A stretch of DNA of 64,000 nucleotides. It comes from Acidovorax soli. Its GTDB lineage: Bacteria > Pseudomonadota > Gammaproteobacteria > Burkholderiales > Burkholderiaceae_C. Below the pieces are notes generated by a model. The model was not told where the DNA came from, searched no databases, and was given only the letters and a program-made list of their open reading frames with translations. Position 1 is the stretch's first letter; each line of letters starts with the position of its first letter. Location of the stretch: the NCBI RefSeq assembly GCF_014207955.1, contig NZ_JACHLK010000004.1, positions 186,001-250,000 on the forward strand, given 5' to 3'. Position numbers and translations under genes: made by a program. Below are positions 1 to 8,775 of this stretch, piece after piece.

Positions 1-505
1 ACAGCACGGCGTCGCCGTCGAAGGCGATGCGCACCTCGTTGGGGTTGGAGTCGCCCGCCCGCACGGATTCGGTCAGCACCCGTGCCGCGGGGTAGCCCAG
101 GTGCAGTGCCTCGCGCACATCGGCCTCGTTGGCCGAGAGGAACAGGTGCGCCCCCAGCGGGCGCAGGTAGCGGAACGGATCGCGCCCCTGGGTGAACACC
201 CCGCGCTGCACCATGGGCAGGCCATGGGCCACGCAGGAGCGGAACACGCGCATGCCGCTCACCGGGTCGTTGCGCGACAGCAGCACCACCTCCACCCGCT
301 GGTGCTCTGTGGTGTTGAAGGCCAGCAGCTTGCGCACCAGCGAAAACGCCACGCCGGGCGCCGCGGGAATGTCGATGCGCTGGCGCTGCAGTTCCACGTA
401 GGCACGGTCGTCGCTGTCGTTGAAGACGCGGTTTTCTTCCTCGAAATTGAACAGCGCGCGCGAGGAGATCGCGACCACGAGCTTGTCGTCCAGGGTGGCA
501 GCCAT
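1..505 (-). CDS. 5'-nucleotidase (NT5C1/PF06189 type), C-terminal part outside the window
   Basis: The frame opens at ATG 505 and runs off the window edge, so 168 residues are visible. The N-terminus (MAATLDDKLVVAISSRALF), then a F-E-E-E-N-R-V-F segment, and further on LLSRNDPVSGMRVFRS and HLFLSANEADVREAL, match the bacterial cytosolic 5'-nucleotidase family as I know it. These are soluble enzymes that hydrolyse nucleoside monophosphates to nucleoside and phosphate. The gene starts 8 bp after the gspF stop on the same strand, so it is probably co-transcribed, although no functional link to secretion is obvious. The family call is by recognised sequence pattern only; the catalytic C-terminal part cannot be inspected. 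Confidence 0.8.
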   Translation of the reverse strand, partial: MAATLDDKLVVAISSRALFNFEEENRVFNDSDDRAYVELQRQRIDIPAAPGVAFSLVRKLLAFNTTEHQRVEVVLLSRNDPVSGMRVFRSCVAHGLPMVQRGVFTQGRDPFRYLRPLGAHLFLSANEADVREALHLGYPAARVLTESVRAGDSNPNEVRIAFDGDAVL

Positions 506-513
506 GGCTTTGT

Positions 514-1746
514 CTACTTCACGAACTGGTTGAGCTGGATGATGGGCAGCATCACGGCCAGCACGATGGCCATCACCACCAGGCCCATGGCCACGATGAG
601 CAAGGGCTCCAGGATGGTCGCCAGCTGCATGGAGCGGCGCTGCACCTCGGCCGAGAGCTGGGCGGCGGCGCGCTGCAGCATCACGGGCAACTGGCCGGTC
701 TGCTCGCCCAGGCGCGCAAACATCGACAGCAGGCCCGGAAAGCGCTTCTTCTGCGCCAGGGCTGATGCCAGGGGCGCGCCCTCGCGCACCAGCACCAGGG
801 CGTCGAGTGCGTCGGCGCGCAGGGCACGGTTGTTCAGGGTCTCGGCAGCGGCCTGCAGGGCACGCAAAATGGGCACGCCGGCACTGGCCAGCATGGCCAG
901 CGTGCCGGCAAAGCGCGCCGCGTTGTAGCCGCGCGCGAGCTTGCCCACCAGGGGCAGCTGGAGCCAGGCGGCATCGAAGCGCTCGCGCACGGCCTCCGAT
1001 TTCAGCGACCAGCGCAGGCCGAGCGCGCCCAGCACCAGCACGCCGAACAGGGCCAGCCCGTAGCTGCGCACCAGCGCACTGATGCCCAGCATCACGGTGG
1101 TGATGAAGGGCAGGGCGCGCTTGGAGCCCGCGAACACGCTGGCCACCTGGGGCACCACATAGCCCAGCAGGAACATCACGATGGCGATCGCCACCAGGGT
1201 CACGATGGCCGGGTAGAGCGCGGCGCCGACCAGCTTGGCCTTGAGGGCCTGGCGGTCTTCGAGGTCATCGGCCAGGCGTTCGAGCACCAGGCCCAGGTTG
1301 CCGCTGTGCTCGCCGGCGCCGATCACCGCGCAGTAGATGTCGGAGAACTCGCGCGGGTGCTGGCCCAGCGCGCGCGCGAAGGTCGAGCCGGCGTTCACCT
1401 CGGCACGCAGGGCCGCCACCAGGTGGCGCTGGCGGTCGTCGTCGGCCTCGTCCGAGAGGGCGCTCAGGGCCCGCTCCAGCGGCAGGCCCGAACCCACCAG
1501 GCCGGCGATCTGCCGGGTCCAGATCGCCAGGCCGGTGGCGTTGAACACCGGCCGGGTGAACAGGCTGCGGTTCCAGCCCTGGGCAGAGCCGTCGCGGGAC
1601 TGCCCGGTCTGGACCTGTTCCACTGCAATCGGCACCAGGGCCTGCGCGCGCAGCTGGCTGCGGGCGGACTTGGCGGTGTCGGCCTCCATCAGGCCTTTGC
1701 GGGTCTGGCCCTGGGCGTCCAGGGCTTCAAAGGAAAAAGCGGGCAT
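514..1746 (-). CDS. gspF: Type II secretion / pilus-type inner-membrane platform protein GspF
   Basis: A 410-residue protein, the usual length for GspF/PilC platform proteins. It starts MPAFSFEALDAQGQTRKG, a typical GspF N-terminus, which fixes the ATG at 1746 although the frame is open further upstream. Two T2SF repeats are visible, with hydrophobic segments at roughly residues 165-190, 215-235 and the last 30 residues (ending IIQLNQFVK). GspF sits in the inner membrane and connects the GspE ATPase to the pseudopilus. No other gsp gene lies in the window: a nucleotidase follows and a sensor kinase lies 109 bp upstream. It is therefore either an orphan or one end of a split gsp locus. Its relative PilC is less likely given the N-terminal sequence. 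Confidence 0.88.
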   Translation of the reverse strand: MPAFSFEALDAQGQTRKGLMEADTAKSARSQLRAQALVPIAVEQVQTGQSRDGSAQGWNRSLFTRPVFNATGLAIWTRQIAGLVGSGLPLERALSALSDEADDDRQRHLVAALRAEVNAGSTFARALGQHPREFSDIYCAVIGAGEHSGNLGLVLERLADDLEDRQALKAKLVGAALYPAIVTLVAIAIVMFLLGYVVPQVASVFAGSKRALPFITTVMLGISALVRSYGLALFGVLVLGALGLRWSLKSEAVRERFDAAWLQLPLVGKLARGYNAARFAGTLAMLASAGVPILRALQAAAETLNNRALRADALDALVLVREGAPLASALAQKKRFPGLLSMFARLGEQTGQLPVMLQRAAAQLSAEVQRRSMQLATILEPLLIVAMGLVVMAIVLAVMLPIIQLNQFVK

Positions 1747-1855
1747 GCAGCAGGTGGTGGTGGGCGGTTGGGAAGTGCCGGGGCAATGCACCCTCGTCAA
1801 CCCAGGATGGTAGCGGCAATGGGCCCGCTGCCCGTGGGCTGGCCCGCAAACCTTG

Positions 1856-3292
1856 TCAGCGGCCGGTGCGCGGGGGCGGGGGCGGGGGCGGGGATTCTGG
1901 CGGCGGCACCCATTGCACGCGGAACGCGGCGCCTTGTCCGCCGATGCCGGCCGAAAGGTCGACCGTCGCCTCGATGCGCCTGGCGGCCGAGCGCACCACC
2001 GCCAGCCCCAGCCCGGAGCCGCTCGCGCCGCTGCCGGGGGCGCGCACGAAACGCTCGAAGACGGCCTCGCGCCAGGGCGGGGCAATACCAGGGCCATCGT
2101 CGCGCACTTCCAGCTGGATGCGCCCGGCCTGGCAGCCCAGCTGCAGTTCCACGCGCCCGCCCGGGTGCCCATGGCGGATGGCGTTGCCGATCAGGTTGTC
2201 GGTGATGGATTCGAACACCTGCAGCGGGCCCTGGGTGGGCAGGTGGTCGGGCCCGAGGTAGGCCAGCACGATGTCCCGCGTCGCCGCGGGGCCTGCGTGG
2301 GCCGCCAGGCAGTCGCGGGCGATGTCTGCCAGGTCCACGGGCACGGACTCGTGCTGCATGCCCGCATCGAGCCGTGCCAGCGTGAGCAACTGCCCGACCA
2401 GGCGGCCGGCGCGCTCGATGCCGACACCCAGGCGCTCGGCTGCCTCCTGGCGCTCTGGGGCACTGCCACTGTGCTGCAGCACATCGCGCTGCGCGCCGAT
2501 GACGGCCAGCGGCGTGCGCAGTTCATGGGCGGCATCGGCCAGGAAGTTGCGCTCGCGCTGCAGCAACTCCCGCAGCCGTGCCAGCGTGGCATTGAGCTCG
2601 TGCACCACGGGCGCCAGCTCGGCATGCGGCGCGCTGACCGACAGCGGCTGCAGGTGCCCGGGCGGGCGCAGTGCGAGCTCCCGGGACAGCTGGCGCAGCG
2701 GCCGCAGCCCCGTATGCACCGAGAGCCAGACCGGCAGCAGCACCAGGGGGAAGGCGACCAGCAGGGGCTGGAGCAGGCCTTCGCTGCTGACCATGACCGA
2801 ATCGAAGTTCAGGCGCCGGCTGTCGTGCGACTGGGTCACCTCGATGCGGTAGCGGCCATCGGCACTGTGCTGACGGTAGACCCGGTGCGGCTGGGCGCCG
2901 CCCTGGTCGGCATAGCCGTCCGGTCCGTCCGCCAGGGCATCGGGCCCGGTGCCGCCGCGCGCAAGCCGCCGTCCCTGGGTGTCCCGCACCTGAAAGCCCA
3001 GAAAGCCCACGGGGTAGTTGAGCAGTTCGGTATCGCTCTGGATGCGTGCGTCCAGGCCTTCGAGTGCCGCGGCGAAGCGCGCCTCGTCGCCGGCGGCAGC
3101 GCTGGCCAGGCGGTCGATGCTGCGCGCCAGGGCGAGCATTTCGCGGTCGAAGCTGCCCGTTTCCTCGGCATAGACCATGCCGTGCCCGAGCCCGTAGATG
3201 GCCGCCCAGACCAGCGCGCTTGCCAGCAGCAGCGACAGCAGCAGGCGCCGGGCGATGGAGGGGCGCAGCAGAGAGCGGGGCCGCAGCATCAT
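1856..3292 (-). CDS. Two-component sensor histidine kinase (QseC/PmrB/TctE-like)
   Basis: 478 residues. Membrane segments lie at about residues 17-36 and 173-193 and enclose a ~135-residue periplasmic sensor region. A HAMP-like linker follows, then the H-box A-D-A-A-H-E-L-R-T-P with phospho-acceptor His256, an N-box (TDNLIGNAIRHG), and G-boxes DDGPGI and GSGLGLAVV. All kinase boxes look intact. The start ATG (3292-3290) overlaps the TGA of the response regulator gene as ATGA, so the two are translationally coupled. The C-terminus is a run of seven prolines encoded by a GGGGGC-type repeat near 1872-1894. The signal sensed cannot be read from sequence. The architecture is that of kinases sensing metal, acid or tricarboxylates, but this is family-level knowledge only. 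Confidence 0.9.
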   Translation of the reverse strand: MMLRPRSLLRPSIARRLLLSLLLASALVWAAIYGLGHGMVYAEETGSFDREMLALARSIDRLASAAAGDEARFAAALEGLDARIQSDTELLNYPVGFLGFQVRDTQGRRLARGGTGPDALADGPDGYADQGGAQPHRVYRQHSADGRYRIEVTQSHDSRRLNFDSVMVSSEGLLQPLLVAFPLVLLPVWLSVHTGLRPLRQLSRELALRPPGHLQPLSVSAPHAELAPVVHELNATLARLRELLQRERNFLADAAHELRTPLAVIGAQRDVLQHSGSAPERQEAAERLGVGIERAGRLVGQLLTLARLDAGMQHESVPVDLADIARDCLAAHAGPAATRDIVLAYLGPDHLPTQGPLQVFESITDNLIGNAIRHGHPGGRVELQLGCQAGRIQLEVRDDGPGIAPPWREAVFERFVRAPGSGASGSGLGLAVVRSAARRIEATVDLSAGIGGQGAAFRVQWVPPPESPPPPPPPRTGR

Positions 3293-3969
3293 GGCTGCAA
3301 CCCGGCGATGCGGTAGCCCACGCCGCGCATGGTGTGGATGCTGTCTTCGCCCAGCTTGCGGCGCAGGTTGTGGATATGCCACTCCAGTGCGCTGAACTCC
3401 AGCGGCTCGCCCAGGGGCGCCAGCGCGCGCGCCAGCCGGTGCTTGGGCACCACGTCGCCGCCATGGCGCGCGAGCTCGGCCACGATGGCGAATTCGCGCG
3501 GCGACAGAGGCACGGGCCCATCGCAGGTGCGCACCTCGCGCCGGCCCATGTCGATGGTGAGCGGGCCCACATTCCAGGTGCTTGAGGACTGGCCCGCCGC
3601 CCGGCGCGTGACGGCCTGGACGCGGCTGGCCAGCTCGGCCACCTGCACCGGCTTGATGACGTAGTCGTCGGCCCCCGCATCGAGCCCGGCGATGCGCATC
3701 TCCAGCGCATCGCGCGCGGTCAGCACGATCACGGGCAGGGCGACCCCGGTCCGGCGCCAGCCCCGCAGCAGCGACAGGCCCTCGCCATCGGGCAGGCCCA
3801 GGTCGAGCACGGCGCAGGCATAGGGCAGGGGCTCGTCGCCGGCAGCCTCGCACAGCGCCTGGGCCTGGCCCAGGCTGCGCACCCATTCGCTGCTCAGCCC
3901 GTAGGCCTTGAGCGCCTTCTGGAGGTCGGCGCCCAGGTCCAGATCGTCTTCGATGAGAAGCAGGTGCAT
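3289..3969 (-). CDS. OmpR/PhoB-family response regulator
   Basis: 226 residues: a receiver domain (1-~118) and a winged-helix DNA-binding domain (~130-222). The acidic pocket E7-D8-D9, phospho-acceptor Asp56 in VLDLGLPDG, Thr in IVLTARDA and Lys in DYVIKPV are all present. The C-terminal part contains the LSPREFAIVAELARHGG segment typical of OmpR-type winged helices. ATG 3969 is preceded by an AAGGGA ribosome-binding site. It is the first gene of the pair with the downstream histidine kinase (ATGA overlap). A MITE ends 18 bp upstream of the start, so the native promoter must lie beyond the MITE or be supplied by it. Confidence 0.93.
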   Translation of the reverse strand: MHLLLIEDDLDLGADLQKALKAYGLSSEWVRSLGQAQALCEAAGDEPLPYACAVLDLGLPDGEGLSLLRGWRRTGVALPVIVLTARDALEMRIAGLDAGADDYVIKPVQVAELASRVQAVTRRAAGQSSSTWNVGPLTIDMGRREVRTCDGPVPLSPREFAIVAELARHGGDVVPKHRLARALAPLGEPLEFSALEWHIHNLRRKLGEDSIHTMRGVGYRIAGLQP

Positions 3970-3987
3970 GTCGAAAGTCCCTTCTTA

Positions 3988-4194
3988 GAACGTGTTTACG
4001 ATCTTTACGGGGCCGCGCAAGCGCCGCAACGCCGCAGACCGCCCGGCAAGGCACTTGCCCGAAGGGTTGGGGCGAAATCGGGCGATTGGACGCCCCGGCT
4101 GCTTGCATGGGCATGGGCCCATGCGGCGCACCCGAAGCATCCACTCATCCCGATTGCTCCCCAACGCGGCCCCGTAAAGATCGTAAACACGTTC
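3988..4194. mobile_element. 207-bp MITE with 30-bp perfect terminal inverted repeats and TTA target duplication
   Basis: The ends 3988-4017 (starting GAACGTGTTTACGATCTTTA) and 4165-4194 are perfect reverse complements over 30 bp. Both are directly flanked by TTA (3985-3987 and 4195-4197), the form of a 3-bp target-site duplication. The 147-bp interior has no credible reading frame. Ends of this kind with a TNA duplication are what IS5-type (IS1031/IS427 group) transposases leave, so this is probably a non-autonomous derivative mobilised in trans. It lies between the divergent two-component operon and the serine hydrolase gene. No second copy is in the window. Confidence 0.85.
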
Positions 4195-4292
4195 TTAGGT
4201 CGGACCACAGCTTATGCGAGGCGGGCAAAGCTGGCGCAAAGGAAGCCCTGCCTAGCATGCGCGGGTTTTCAACCACCCATGGAGCCACCGCT

Positions 4293-5444
4293 GTGCGCCT
4301 TGTCCGAACCATGCCCCTTTCCATGACCGCCCTGCTGCTGGCCGGGGCCCTGCTGTCCGCCTGCGGCGGGGGCGGCGACGCACCGCCCCGCGAGCAGGCC
4401 GCGGTTCAGGCCCTGCTGGAGCGTGCCGTGCCCGCGACCACGCCACCTGGCGCGCTGGTGGCGGTGCGCGACGCCTCGGGGCAGGTCACCCGCTACGCGG
4501 CGGGCCTGGGGGCCATGGACCCTGCCACCCCCATGCGGCCCGAAGACCGCTTTCGCGCCGGCAGCGTGCTCAAGCTCATGGTTGCCACGGTGGTGCTGCA
4601 ACTGGTCGAGGAGGGGCGGCTCGCACTTGGCACGCCGCTCGACCAGTTGCTGCCGGCCGCGCGCACCACCGGCTTCGCGCACCGCCGTGCCATCACCCTC
4701 GAACATCTGCTGAACCACACCAGCGGCCTGGGCGACACCGCCTCCAGCGAGGCCCACGATGCCGATGTGCTGGCCCACCCGGAGCGGCTGCGCAGCGAAC
4801 AGGAGTACCTGGACATGGCCCTGCAGGAAGGCCAGAGCGCACCCGGCACGCATGCCTATGCCAACACCAACTACATCCTGCTCGGCCTGGTCATCGAGGA
4901 GGCCACGGGGAAGAGCTGGCGCAGCCAGGTGCGCGAGCGCCTGCTCACGCGCCTGGGCCTGGCGGATTCGTCGCTGCCCGAGCCGGCGGACCTGGAGATG
5001 CCCGCGCCCTTCGCCCATGGCTACCAGCCGATCCACGGCGAAGGCCTGCGCGACGTCAGCCGCATCTCTCCCTCGATGGCTGGGGCGGCGGGCGGCCATG
5101 CCCTGGTGACGAGCACGGCCGACCTGGCGCGCTTTGCCGCCGCGCTGTTCGGCGGTGAGCTCTACCGGCAGCCCGGCACCCTGGCGCAGATGCTGCGTTT
5201 TGTGCCGGCCGAGCCCATTGGCGACCTCACCTACGCCTATGGCCTGGGGGTCATGCGCCACCAGTTGCCCGACGGCACGGTGTTCCTGGGCCACGGGGGC
5301 TCCACGGCGGGCTATTCGTGCGCCATTGTTTACGACCCCGTGCGCCGGCTGACGGTGGTCGCGGCGCGCAATGCGCCGGACCTGGAGGCCACCTACATGG
5401 AGGTGGCCATACCGGTGGCGCGGGCCCTGCAGGGGCCGCGCTGA
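4293..5444 (+). CDS. Serine beta-lactamase/D-alanyl-carboxypeptidase-like lipoprotein
   Basis: 383 residues from GTG 4293, chosen because GGAG (4281-4284) sits 8 bp upstream and because it adds arginines before the hydrophobic signal; ATG 4311 is an alternative. The N-terminus is a lipoprotein signal with lipobox LLSAC (Cys24). The penicillin-binding fold motifs are present: S-V-L-K (Ser91, Lys94), Y-A-N in HAYANTNYI, and H-G-G near residue 335. The family (class C beta-lactamase-like, PF00144) includes DD-peptidases, esterases and beta-lactamases, so the substrate is undetermined. The protein is probably anchored to the periplasmic face of a membrane. It stands alone, 98 bp after the MITE. 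Confidence 0.85.
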   Translation: MRLVRTMPLSMTALLLAGALLSACGGGGDAPPREQAAVQALLERAVPATTPPGALVAVRDASGQVTRYAAGLGAMDPATPMRPEDRFRAGSVLKLMVATVVLQLVEEGRLALGTPLDQLLPAARTTGFAHRRAITLEHLLNHTSGLGDTASSEAHDADVLAHPERLRSEQEYLDMALQEGQSAPGTHAYANTNYILLGLVIEEATGKSWRSQVRERLLTRLGLADSSLPEPADLEMPAPFAHGYQPIHGEGLRDVSRISPSMAGAAGGHALVTSTADLARFAAALFGGELYRQPGTLAQMLRFVPAEPIGDLTYAYGLGVMRHQLPDGTVFLGHGGSTAGYSCAIVYDPVRRLTVVAARNAPDLEATYMEVAIPVARALQGPR

Positions 5445-5448
5445 AGGG

Positions 5449-6477
5449 TCAAGCCGGCACCGTGGCCTGCAGCGCCGCGTGGGCCTGGGCTGCAATTTCC
5501 AGCGAGCGCAGGCGCAGGGCGGGGTCGTACACGTCGCTCACCAGCATCAGCTCGTTGGCGCCGGTCTCGCGCACCAGGTCGGCCAAACCGGCCTGCACCG
5601 TCTCGGGGCCGCCGATCACGGCCGCAGCCAGGAAGTCGCCGATGGCGGCGCGCTCCTGCGGCTGCAGGCGCGCCGCGAAGTTCTCCACAGGCGGCAGCAG
5701 CAGGCGCCGGTCGCCGGTGAGGATGCCCAGCACGCGCTGGTAGGTGCTGCTGGCCAGGAACTCGGCTTCCTCATCGGTGGGCGCCGCGATCAGCGGCACG
5801 CCGATGGCCAGGTAGGGCTTGGGCCAGGCCGCCGAGGGGCGGTACAGGTTGCGGTACAGGTCGATGGCCTGGTGCAGCAGGCGTGGCGCGAAATGCGAGG
5901 CAAAGGCATAGGGCAGGCCGCGCTCGGCCGCCAACTGCGCCGAGAACAGGCTCGAACCCAGCAGCCAGATCGGCACATTGGTGCCGGCCCCGGGCGTGGC
6001 CACCAGGCGCTGGCCGGGCTCGGGGGCCGCCAGCAGGCGCTGCAGCTCGGCCACGTCCTGCGGAAAATCGTCGGCGGTCTCCACGCGGCTGCGGCGCAGC
6101 GCGCGCATGGTGGCCGGGTCGGTGCCGGGCGCGCGGCCCAGGCCCAGGTCGATGCGGCCGGGGTAGAGCTCGGCCAGGGTGCCGAAGGCCTCGGCCACGA
6201 CCAGCGGCGCATGGTTGGGCAGCATCACCCCGCCCGAGCCCACGCGGATGCGCGAGGTGCCGCCCGCGATGTGCCCCACCAGCACGGCCGTGGCCGAGCT
6301 GGCGATGCCGGCCATGTTGTGGTGCTCGGCCAGCCAGTAGCGCGCAAAACCGAGCTTTTCGGCATGCTGGGCGGTGCGCAGCGCGATCTGCAGGGCATCG
6401 GCCACGGTGCCGCCATCGCGGACGGCCACCAGGTCCAGCATGGACAGGGCGGTACGGGGGGAAACAGGTTCAGTCAT
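5449..6477 (-). CDS. LLM-class (luciferase-like) flavin-dependent oxidoreductase
   Basis: 342 residues starting [16 protein letters not shown] at ATG 6477. The sequence has the single-domain bacterial luciferase-like features YWLAEHHNM, a following S-S-A-T-A-V-L segment, [19 protein letters not shown] and [11 protein letters not shown]. These match the subgroup of FMN-dependent 'LLM class' oxidoreductases that are paralogous to luciferase alpha. No substrate can be named. The gene is convergent with the upstream serine hydrolase, with only 4 bp between the two stops, and no partner flavin reductase lies next to it. Confidence 0.9.
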   Translation of the reverse strand: MTEPVSPRTALSMLDLVAVRDGGTVADALQIALRTAQHAEKLGFARYWLAEHHNMAGIASSATAVLVGHIAGGTSRIRVGSGGVMLPNHAPLVVAEAFGTLAELYPGRIDLGLGRAPGTDPATMRALRRSRVETADDFPQDVAELQRLLAAPEPGQRLVATPGAGTNVPIWLLGSSLFSAQLAAERGLPYAFASHFAPRLLHQAIDLYRNLYRPSAAWPKPYLAIGVPLIAAPTDEEAEFLASSTYQRVLGILTGDRRLLLPPVENFAARLQPQERAAIGDFLAAAVIGGPETVQAGLADLVRETGANELMLVSDVYDPALRLRSLEIAAQAHAALQATVPA

Positions 6478-6678
6478 GTGCCCATTGTGGTGCGGCCCGG
6501 CCGGCGCTGCTTGCACCGGGGCCGAGAGCCGAGGCTGGCAGCAGGGCTGCAGTGCACATGCCGACAGGGGTATGCCATTTTTTGGTAGCCAAAACGCAAA
6601 ACGCTACACAGAATGTTTCAAATGGCGTGACCTCTCAGGCGCAGGGGCCTGCCGCACACCAAAAAAGCGGGATGGAAA

Positions 6679-7179
6679 ATGGGTTTCTTCAGCCGACTGT
6701 TCAAGATGCGGGAGCAAGACCCGACCAGCCCGGACACCACCTGGGCCATGGAAGACAACGGCAGCGAACTGGTGCTCGATGCCGAGTACGCCACCATGCT
6801 CATGACCGAGATCGACATCGATGCGGCCATTGCCAGCCATGAGCGCTGGCGCCTGCAACTGCAGGACATGGTCAACGGAGTGAGCAGCGAAGTGATGCGC
6901 CCCGAGCGCGTCTGCCAGGACGACCGCTGCGACCTGGGCCGCTGGCTGTATGGAACGGGCCGCGTGCGCTTGGGCCACTACCCCGCCTTCAGCATGCTGG
7001 TGGCGCGGCACAAGTATTTCCACCAGCAGGCCGCCAACGTGGTGACCCTGTTCCAGGCGGGGCAAAGGCCCCAGGCCGTGCAAATGCTCAACAGCAGCTG
7101 CCGCCATGCGTCCAACCAGGTGCTGCTCTTGCTCAAGGAGCTCAAGCGCGGATTGGGCAGCGCAGGACCTGCGTCCTAG
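6679..7179 (+). CDS. CZB (chemoreceptor zinc-binding) domain protein, stand-alone
   Basis: 166 residues from ATG 6679. After a basic, Phe-rich N-terminus the protein carries a CZB domain. It has a first His in the IASHERWR segment, the signature C-D-L-G-R-W-L-Y-G, and R-H-K-Y-F-H-Q-Q-A supplying two more histidines. The 3His/1Cys set known to bind zinc in this family is therefore complete. CZB domains usually end chemoreceptors or diguanylate cyclases and sense zinc or oxidants such as HOCl; here the domain is alone, with no methyl-accepting or GGDEF part. It could regulate a partner in trans, but none is adjacent. The gene is followed by a long hairpin. Confidence 0.85.
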   Translation: MGFFSRLFKMREQDPTSPDTTWAMEDNGSELVLDAEYATMLMTEIDIDAAIASHERWRLQLQDMVNGVSSEVMRPERVCQDDRCDLGRWLYGTGRVRLGHYPAFSMLVARHKYFHQQAANVVTLFQAGQRPQAVQMLNSSCRHASNQVLLLLKELKRGLGSAGPAS

Positions 7180-7182
7180 GGT

Positions 7183-7223
7183 GTGTCATCCATCATTTCA
7201 CCCCCGCAAAATGATTGATGACA
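7183..7223. terminator. Hairpin between convergent CZB gene and ruvC, probable bidirectional terminator
   Basis: Arms 7183-7198 and 7208-7223 pair over 16 bp with one mismatch around a 9-nt loop. It lies 3 bp after the CZB stop and 13 bp beyond the ruvC stop, which suits a shared terminator for converging genes. There is no strong U-tract on either side, so intrinsic termination is likely but not certain. Confidence 0.55.
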
Positions 7224-7236
7224 CGGCCCTGGACCT

Positions 7237-7785
7237 TCAGTAACTTCTGCCGCCCTTGTACATGGCGTGCTGGCGCCTTTGCAGCGTGCCGGCCTCGCCC
7301 ATGCGGGCCATGGCCGCCCCCGCATGGGCATGGGTGATGGCCATCCCCAGGCCGTCGGCGGCGTCGGTGCCCGGCAGGCCGGGCAGGGAGAGCAGGCGGC
7401 GCACCATCTCCTGCACCTGGGGCTTGGTGGCCCGGCCATGGCCGACCACGGCCTTCTTCATCTGCAGCGCGGTGTATTCGGCCACCGGCAGGTCGCTGGC
7501 CACCAGGGCCGTGATGCAGGCGCCGCGCGCCTGGCCCAGCAGCAGCGTGGACTGCGGGTTCACGTTGACGAAGACGATCTCGACCGACGAGGTGTCGGGC
7601 TCGTAGCGCGCCACCACCTCGGTGATGCCGTCGAACAGCATGCGCAGGCGCCCGGGCAGGTCGCCCAGCGCCAGGCTGGTGGTGCGGATGGTGCCGCTGG
7701 CCACGTAGCTCAGCCGGTGGCCGTCCACGTCGACCACGCCGAAGCCCGTGGTCTGCAGGCCGGGGTCGATGCCCAGAATCCTCAT
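7237..7785 (-). CDS. ruvC: Holliday junction resolvase RuvC
   Basis: 182 residues starting [18 protein letters not shown]. The four catalytic acidic residues are in place: Asp7, Glu69, and the pair Asp141/Asp144 in G-T-D-A-A-D-G-L. RuvC is the dimeric endonuclease that cleaves four-way junctions during recombinational repair, normally with RuvAB. The ATG overlaps the stop of cdsA (ATGA, 7785-7782), so it is the last gene of the plsC-cdsA-ruvC unit rather than lying in a ruvCAB cluster. ruvA and ruvB are not in the window. Confidence 0.95.
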   Translation of the reverse strand: MRILGIDPGLQTTGFGVVDVDGHRLSYVASGTIRTTSLALGDLPGRLRMLFDGITEVVARYEPDTSSVEIVFVNVNPQSTLLLGQARGACITALVASDLPVAEYTALQMKKAVVGHGRATKPQVQEMVRRLLSLPGLPGTDAADGLGMAITHAHAGAAMARMGEAGTLQRRQHAMYKGGRSY

Positions 7786-8774
7786 AGCCCGAAGTACCAG
7801 CGCACGGAGTGGAAGAACACCGGCGCTGCGAAGCACAGGGCATCGACCCGGTCGAGCAGGCCGCCGGCCCCGGTGACCGACATGCCCTGCATGCCCCAGC
7901 TGGTGATGCCGCGGTCGCGCTTGAGCGCCTTCATCACCAGGTGGCCCAGGCTGCCGGCCACGCAGGCCAGCAGGGCCATGCCCAGTGCCTGGCCGGGCTT
8001 GAACGGGGTGATGAAGCTCAGCAGCGCGCCCACCAGGCCGCCCACGGCCACGCCGGCCAGCCAGCTCACCCACTGGAAGCTCTGGCTCACCTGCGGCGCC
8101 ACGGGCTTGTGCGGAAAACGCCGGCCCAGCAGGTGCTGTACGACCATGCAGGTCTGCACCACGAAGACCAGGAAGAACACCAGGAAGGCGCCCTTGTCCT
8201 GGTAGCCCGGGAAGTCGAGCAGCAGCAGCGCCGGCACATGGCTCATGCCGTAGACGCAGACCATGATGCCCCACTGCAGCTTGGCATTGCGCTCCAGGAA
8301 GCGCTGCGGGTCGTTGGCCAGCGCGCTCACCACAGGCAGGGCCAGGAACACATAGACCGGGATGAACACCGTGAACAGGTCGAAATGCCGGCTGCCCACG
8401 ATCCAGAACTGCAGCGGCAGCACCACGAAGAAGGCCAGCACCAGGCTGCGGTGGTCGCCGCGGCGCGTGGGCGAGAGCGTGATGAACTCGCGCAGCGCGA
8501 AGAAGCCCACGATGGCGAACAGCACCGTGGCCACGGTGTCGCCCAGGGCCCAGCCGATCCAGAACACCGTGGCCATGGCCCAGGAGGTCTTGAGCAGGCC
8601 CCAGAAGCGCTTGGCCTCCAGGGCATCGGCTTCGGCCATGGGGTCGTCGGCATGCTGCTCGCGCAGCATGCGCACATAGGCCCAGATAGTGGTGATCGAC
8701 AGGATGCCGAACACCACGAGGAACAGGGCACCGATCTGCTGGGTGGCGGTGAGGCTGCGAAGGAAGTTGTTCAT
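7782..8774 (-). CDS. cdsA: Phosphatidate cytidylyltransferase (CdsA family)
   Basis: 330 residues with about eight hydrophobic segments. The C-terminal part carries the CTP_transf_1 signature in slightly divergent form: [10 protein letters not shown], then [10 protein letters not shown]. The enzyme makes CDP-diacylglycerol from phosphatidate and CTP in the inner membrane. The position, 1 nt after the stop of a plsC-type acyltransferase, fits phospholipid synthesis: PlsC makes phosphatidate and CdsA uses it. The protein is longer than E. coli CdsA and begins with an extra ~60-residue membrane-proximal region. It may be a second cds paralogue in the genome, as in bacteria that have another copy next to uppS. 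Confidence 0.85.
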   Translation of the reverse strand: MNNFLRSLTATQQIGALFLVVFGILSITTIWAYVRMLREQHADDPMAEADALEAKRFWGLLKTSWAMATVFWIGWALGDTVATVLFAIVGFFALREFITLSPTRRGDHRSLVLAFFVVLPLQFWIVGSRHFDLFTVFIPVYVFLALPVVSALANDPQRFLERNAKLQWGIMVCVYGMSHVPALLLLDFPGYQDKGAFLVFFLVFVVQTCMVVQHLLGRRFPHKPVAPQVSQSFQWVSWLAGVAVGGLVGALLSFITPFKPGQALGMALLACVAGSLGHLVMKALKRDRGITSWGMQGMSVTGAGGLLDRVDALCFAAPVFFHSVRWYFGL

Positions 8775-8775
8775 C

